A DNA stretch of 64,000 bases, from positions 14,820,001 to 14,884,000 of the forward strand of contig NC_079884.1 of assembly GCF_029227915.1 (NCBI RefSeq), written 5' to 3'. The translations under genes were made by a program, and so were the position numbers. Shown in pieces: positions 55,401-61,400 of this stretch (positions are counted from its first letter, which is position 1; every line of letters begins with the position of its first letter). The notes below the pieces were generated by a model. The model was given only the letters and a program-made list of their open reading frames with translations, did no database searches and was not told where the DNA came from. The DNA comes from Hydractinia symbiolongicarpus (taxonomy: Eukaryota > Cnidaria > Hydrozoa > Anthoathecata > Hydractiniidae).

Positions 55401-58400
55401 CATTATAATGGTTATTTATTTCATATTGATTAAAAAACAATGGTACAATTCAGTTTTATTCAACATCTGTGCTCCAATGATTTTTTAACCTTGACATGAT
55501 GAGAAATTCAAGCCCCTTGTTGTACACTGGTTTGCTGGATAATAAGAAGAATATTGTTTAAGATTATTCCTGTTTTTTATCAAAAAATGTTTGTACATTT
55601 TCTTCAGTTTTAATCCTTTGAATTAAATATTTGTGTATAGTAGGACATATTGCACTTTGTGTTTTGCTTGTTAATAATTTCCTGTACACAAAATTCATTT
55701 GAAAATGGGGCGCATTAGTGATAACTATGGCTAATTATAGCAATATTTTGGTCAAAATGGTTGCGCCCAGCTTTCTTCAGTTTTTCGGTTGGACGCATCT
55801 AATTTTGAAATCACAAATAAAACGGAAACATGCTGCCAAGGCTTTTTTAGTTTGGTAATGATGGTGTCAAGTTTGTAGGTCTTTTTTTTCCATTTTCCCT
55901 TTTAAATAATGTATCCATAGGAATATTAATTTTCTGTATGTTTTCACATGTTAGGGTGAATATAAGATTTTGGCTGCAAATGCTGATTAAGAAAACATGA
56001 AAGCCAGCGAGCTGGCTAGCCTCATTTATTTCTATTCTTTTAAAGTTATTATTCAGTTTGGTATACTATTATTTGTATTTGGTTATCTAGCTAGCTGTTT
56101 ATCTACCTCTGACTAGAAAATAAAAGTAGGCAAATGCAGTTGGACTCATACAACAAAATTCTTAATAATTCTTATGCTAAATGCAGTTAGATAGCTACAA
56201 TTTTTATTACTGTTATGAAAACGTAAGTTGCGAAATAAAATTGCTAAGGAGTTTTTTTAACTGCACAGGATAATGACATTCAGTTTCCTAAATTTTTTTC
56301 AAATCAAAGTGTTTTTGAAAAATGGTATTCCGCCTATACTGATGTGTCACACCGTTTACCTGTAAAGCGTTCAGCCTGATGTTAACAAAGCTGTTTGCTG
56401 GGTTCTTAGTTAAGCCAAAGTTGTGATAAAGTTTTTTTTGCGAAGGATAATACGCGTATACATACGTGTGACATGGTTAACCGGTACTGGGGGTTTGACC
56501 CAGTGTCATGATTGACTTTATAACTTTCATGGTAACTTTTCCTGAATAATAAAGCAATGTTATATAATTGTTTTTGATATGATATAGATTTACGTATTTC
56601 TGGTTGAAAACTAAATTAGGATTATTTCAATTTGGACTTAAATGTCTTTTAAAGCTAACGTGGTTTTGTCTATATAAAATTAAAAATAGTTGAACACGGA
56701 AAAAATATTTTGGTAATACAATTTTATTTTAGAATACAAGTTTTACTAAAATTTTATTTTGACATTAATTTTGACTATAATGCTTTTATTTTTATTTCAT
56801 TTGTGCAATAATTATTGCATAAATCGATTTCTGTTCTCACTTTCTCACCTGTTGAGTTGTGAAGGTTGTTCAAAGTACAGGTCTGAAAACGTTTTTTTTC
56901 GATTTTGCTCTAATAAAAAGCACAGGGTCTATCAGTCAAAGGCTGTGGAGTGACATTTCTAGTATGTACTATGTTTCTAGTATGTTCCTAGTCTATAAAT
57001 GATTAAAAATCAAGCAAAATTCATAAAAAAAATCTATTTACTAATTTCAAACAGAAGGTCACGGTGTCATAATTTGAGATTCCTTTGATATTATAACCAT
57101 TGTGTGAAAATATGTGTGAATAGTTAACTTAAAACGATTATATAGTTCAAATATGCATAAAATTTACCTCCTCCTTTTTAAAACTATTCGATTTCACATA
57201 AATAAGCATCATTCTTATGATCAAACGATTCCCAAACAATCCACTACTCATTGCAATAGGATAGTGCCTTCCTTTCATTTTATAAACAAGTGACCTTTGC
57301 AAAAGTTTATCCACTTTCAAGCTTGCTCTGATACAATTAAGCATGTTAAAGGTTTCGCTAAAAATAAAATATGAAAATAGGGTGCAAAAAAAAATGGTTA
57401 GTAAAATATGTTTTCCAAAAAAGCATATAAACATCAGTTTAACGGAACACTACAAAACATAAAACAAAATAAATGAAACCCTTTGTCAAGCTTTATTCAC
57501 TCATAAATTATTTAAATAATAATACAGAAAGTGTGTGTTGTGACAGGTAAAGTGGATGTGTTCATTTTTTCTTTGAAGTCACTGAAAAATGCAAGTCTTA
57601 AACTATCAGGCCAAATAACTTGGAAACGATCACTACCAAACCCATTTTTATTAAATAGCGCCACCGTCAATGTTCTCACGTTAACGGGTAATCATTTTTA
57701 TTAACAGTCAATGTTTTCTGTTGCCTGTTAACTTTTTTTGTTAACTGATAACAAATTTAATTGACCGTCGATTTAAAAGATTGTCCGTTAATAAAAATTA
57801 TTGATGGTCAATCAGAATAATTAACGATTAATTAAATACGTTGTCTGCCAATTTTAAACATTGCCAGTCAATTTAAATTCTAAATTTTGTGAAATGTACT
57901 GAAACTTCGTATTGATTAATTCTTTCGTATCCTTTTATTTTTAATACAACTTTTTCGTATTATCCAAATTATAAAGTTTGTATAAAGTTCGTATCATTTC
58001 AAAGAAGTCCGTATGTAGCGCGTATCGTTTCAAAGAAGTTTGTACGAGGAGTTGGTCATACAAATTTCATTTATTATAATTGGACTATTATTTCAAGTTC
58101 GTTTCCTTATATGAAATTCGTTTATTTTTTTGGACTTATTATCTAAGGTATTTATATTCAAATATCTTTCAACAATGACAAAATTCGCTTATTACGCGTT
58201 TTATTATAAAAACAAAGTTCATTGTGCTATCATCACTGCATCTTATTATAAAAAAAACTAAACTTTTTTTCGTTAGATAATTAATAAGTTTAAATAATAT
58301 TGCTTGCGGTGGATTTAAATAAAACTTTAATTCTTCAAAAACTGTGTTTACATAAGGCACGCAGTTAATATTTTTTTTGTTGTGAAGGAATAATAATTGG

Positions 58401-61400
58401 ACTCACTAAAAACAACGTTTGGACAAATTTGTTCTCTTGTTTCAAAATATAAAAATAACTAGCTGTCAAGGTGAAAAGATAAAAATACATTTATGCTCAA
58501 AAACCTGTTTTTAAAAGTTATGCAGCAAAAATTTTCTTGTTTTGTTTCAACACTCAAGTTATATTCTTCTCCCACTTAAAATTATAAAAAACAGGAAAAC
58601 TATTTTTATAAAAAAACATAGTGTTTTTTTAATGTTTTTTGCGCAGTTTTATAAGAATATTTAGATAGATAGCTCCCTCACAAAGTCGAATGAATTTAAC
58701 TTTGTGAGGGGGCTTTTGAGCGATAGCCAATCAGATCACTTGAAAATAAAATGATTTGCAGCTTTAAAAAACAAATTGACATTTGAACTAAATGGAAATC
58801 ACACAAGCGATAAAATCGATGTCCTTAAATCTTTGTCACATTTAGCAAAAGTAGTTGAATTTCCGCGCCCGAAGGCGTAGGAAATTCTTTAAAACCGTCG
58901 TTTTTTTCTTTCGGAGCATTTTTTGAGAAAAAATCGACCCTGGGATTTCACGTTCCTCCGAGAGGAGGATAGTATTGGTATAACTGACTAACTAACTAAC
59001 CCTGTCTCAAATGGTCAATTGCAACGTCACAGATTTAAACTTCGTACCCATGCTCCCTAAGTACTGGGAAGTCATCTAAATGACGTTTCAGGCCAAAATT
59101 GGTATTTGTTTTCTACAAAATTTGGCTCAGTTAACAAAAAAAGTATGCTGAACATAATGGTGACATTATAATTTTGATTTTTGTCACCTAAATGTCATTT
59201 TAGGCCAAAATTAGTCCAAAAATTAAAACTACTTTATTTTCTACAAAATTTGGCTCAGTTAACAAAAAAAGTATGCTGAACATAATGGTGACATTATAAT
59301 TTTGATTTTTGTCACCTAAATGTCATTTTAGGCCAAAATTGGTCCAAAAATTAAAACTACTTCATTTTCGGCCAAACTTAACACAATTAACAAATAAAGT
59401 ATGCCGAACATGATGGTGACATCAAAATTTTGTTTTTTTGCCACCTTAAATGTCATTTTAAGCCGAAATTGGTCCAAAAATTAAAACTACTTTATTTTCA
59501 ACAAAATTTGGCACAGTTAACAAATAAAGTATGCTGAACATGATGGTGACATCAAAATTTTGATTTCTTGTTACGTAAATGTCATTTTAGGCCAAAATTG
59601 GTCCAAAAATTAAAACTACTTTATTTTCGACAAAAATTAGCACAGTTAATACAAAAAGTATGCTGAAAATGATGGTCACATCAAAATTTTGATTTTTTGT
59701 CAACTAAATGACGTTTGACCATAAACGTTTCAATCGTAAGACTTTCAACCATGAATATGATAGGCTGTATTTTTTGTTAGCAATTTCTTTTAAAATGTGA
59801 GTTTATTATGACACGTTTCGTTTTGTTTGCGTTTGCTGTAATATAATGTCACTTGTGTGCTTTATCTTCAGAGTTTCATGCACCAAACCTCTTCGAATGT
59901 TTGGCACGATAACACAACGAATTAGCAGGTTGTCATCAAATATTTTGGTAGCGAGCGGAAATTCTTAGAGCCCCCAGGGCTTCTTGTTATTTTTTGTATA
60001 TGTCATAAAAAATTTAAAATTGTGTAAGTTTTTTTTAGTTATGTACAATTACGATGGTACTTTTGAAGTTCGTTTCAAGATCGTATAGCAATTTCCTTTT
60101 TTCAAAGTTCGTATCATTCTCTTCGTATAATAAAAAAACTTTATTTAATATTTTAAAAAAGTTTATATTTTTTTATTTTAAAGCACTTTGTATGACATTC
60201 GTATAAACGAAGTATTTTGTTGCATTCGTATATAATGATACAAAAAAACATACAAATCTTTTCAGACAATATTGATATTGGCAGTAACAAGATTTATTAA
60301 CCGTCAATAATTTTTAAACTCTGTTAATTAAATTTGTTTACGGTTAATACTTGCGTGAAAGATTTGCAAGTTATAAATTAACCGTTAACAAGAAACATTA
60401 ACGGTTAGCAGTACTTAAATATGGTTAATTTATTTCATTGTCAGTGAATTTATTTAGTTGACGGTCAATTTTTTTAGTTGACAATCAATTTATTTTGTTG
60501 ACGGTGATGCTATTTAATAAAAGGGTGTTAAAAGGGTGTTGGATAGTGGAAGTAGTGACATCAGTCATTTTTTACAGCATGGGTAACTAGGGACTACCTG
60601 GGACCAATTTGAGTAAATTTTCCAAACCTGGGTCCCCTAATCCAGTTCAGAATGAATGGGTTTAATGGCATCATCAAAAAACTTTTAAACCCCAATATCT
60701 TGCAACCATTTGTCAAAGATACATGATCCTATACATATTCTTCATCAGTGTTTAAAGATCTATACGATGAAGGCAATATGTATACAAATTTCTGAAAATT
60801 TTTTTCGGGTTTTGATGGGTCATTGCTGACGTCAGCGAAATTTTTAAACTCTCATATATTCTATGGGGTTCATCATATGCACATGATCATATAGATTTTC
60901 TAGATCAGTGTAAGCTCTACCCAGTAAAGGCAACGTGAAAACAAGGTTCTAAATTATTTTGTTTTTATGGTTTGGTGACGTCATTAAAATTCAAAAACCG
61001 CTTCTTTTTATTTCTATCCTGCCTCAGTGGATTTTTCCACAGGCCTTATCTACTAGCCTATAATAATACAAAACTTCTGTGTGTCTGTATTGTTCCTGAC
61101 TTTTACAAAGAGAATGTTTTTTGTCTCGTTTGTTTACAGACAAATTAGTGTCAATTACTGAATTAGTGAAGCCATTCCATTGCACTTTTATGAACTACCC
61201 TTTATCCAAAACTAGGTCAACCAACCTGTTTCGGAAATGACAGGTTGATGACAAAAAATCTCATTGTTCATCAAAAGGACATGATCCTATACATTTTTTT
61301 GAATACCGTGTTAAGTTCTTTAGAATGAAAGTAACTGTGAACCAAACTTTTAAAATAACATTTTGGTACATTCGCAGGTCTTTGAAGAGTTCAAAATTTT

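Larger units (their letters stand above)
57641..60523. mobile_element. 2.9-kb non-autonomous TIR element with many subterminal repeats
   Basis: The left end aaacccatttttattaaatagcgccaccgtcaat and the complement of the right end (aacacccttttattaaatag then catcaccgtcaac) match. Inside both ends, for about 200 bp, many copies of tgaccgtcaa/ttaaccgtta-type 8-10-mers occur in both orientations. The middle has a hairpin, a dispersed repeat and a tandem array. No ORF of note. It split the Helitron-like copy at 57635/60528, so it is the younger of the two. Confidence 0.85.

Noticed and set aside
58849-59975. A further small transposon with AATTTCCGC ends inside the 2.9-kb element
   Set aside because: Only about nine bases are inverted at the two places; not enough to call an element.
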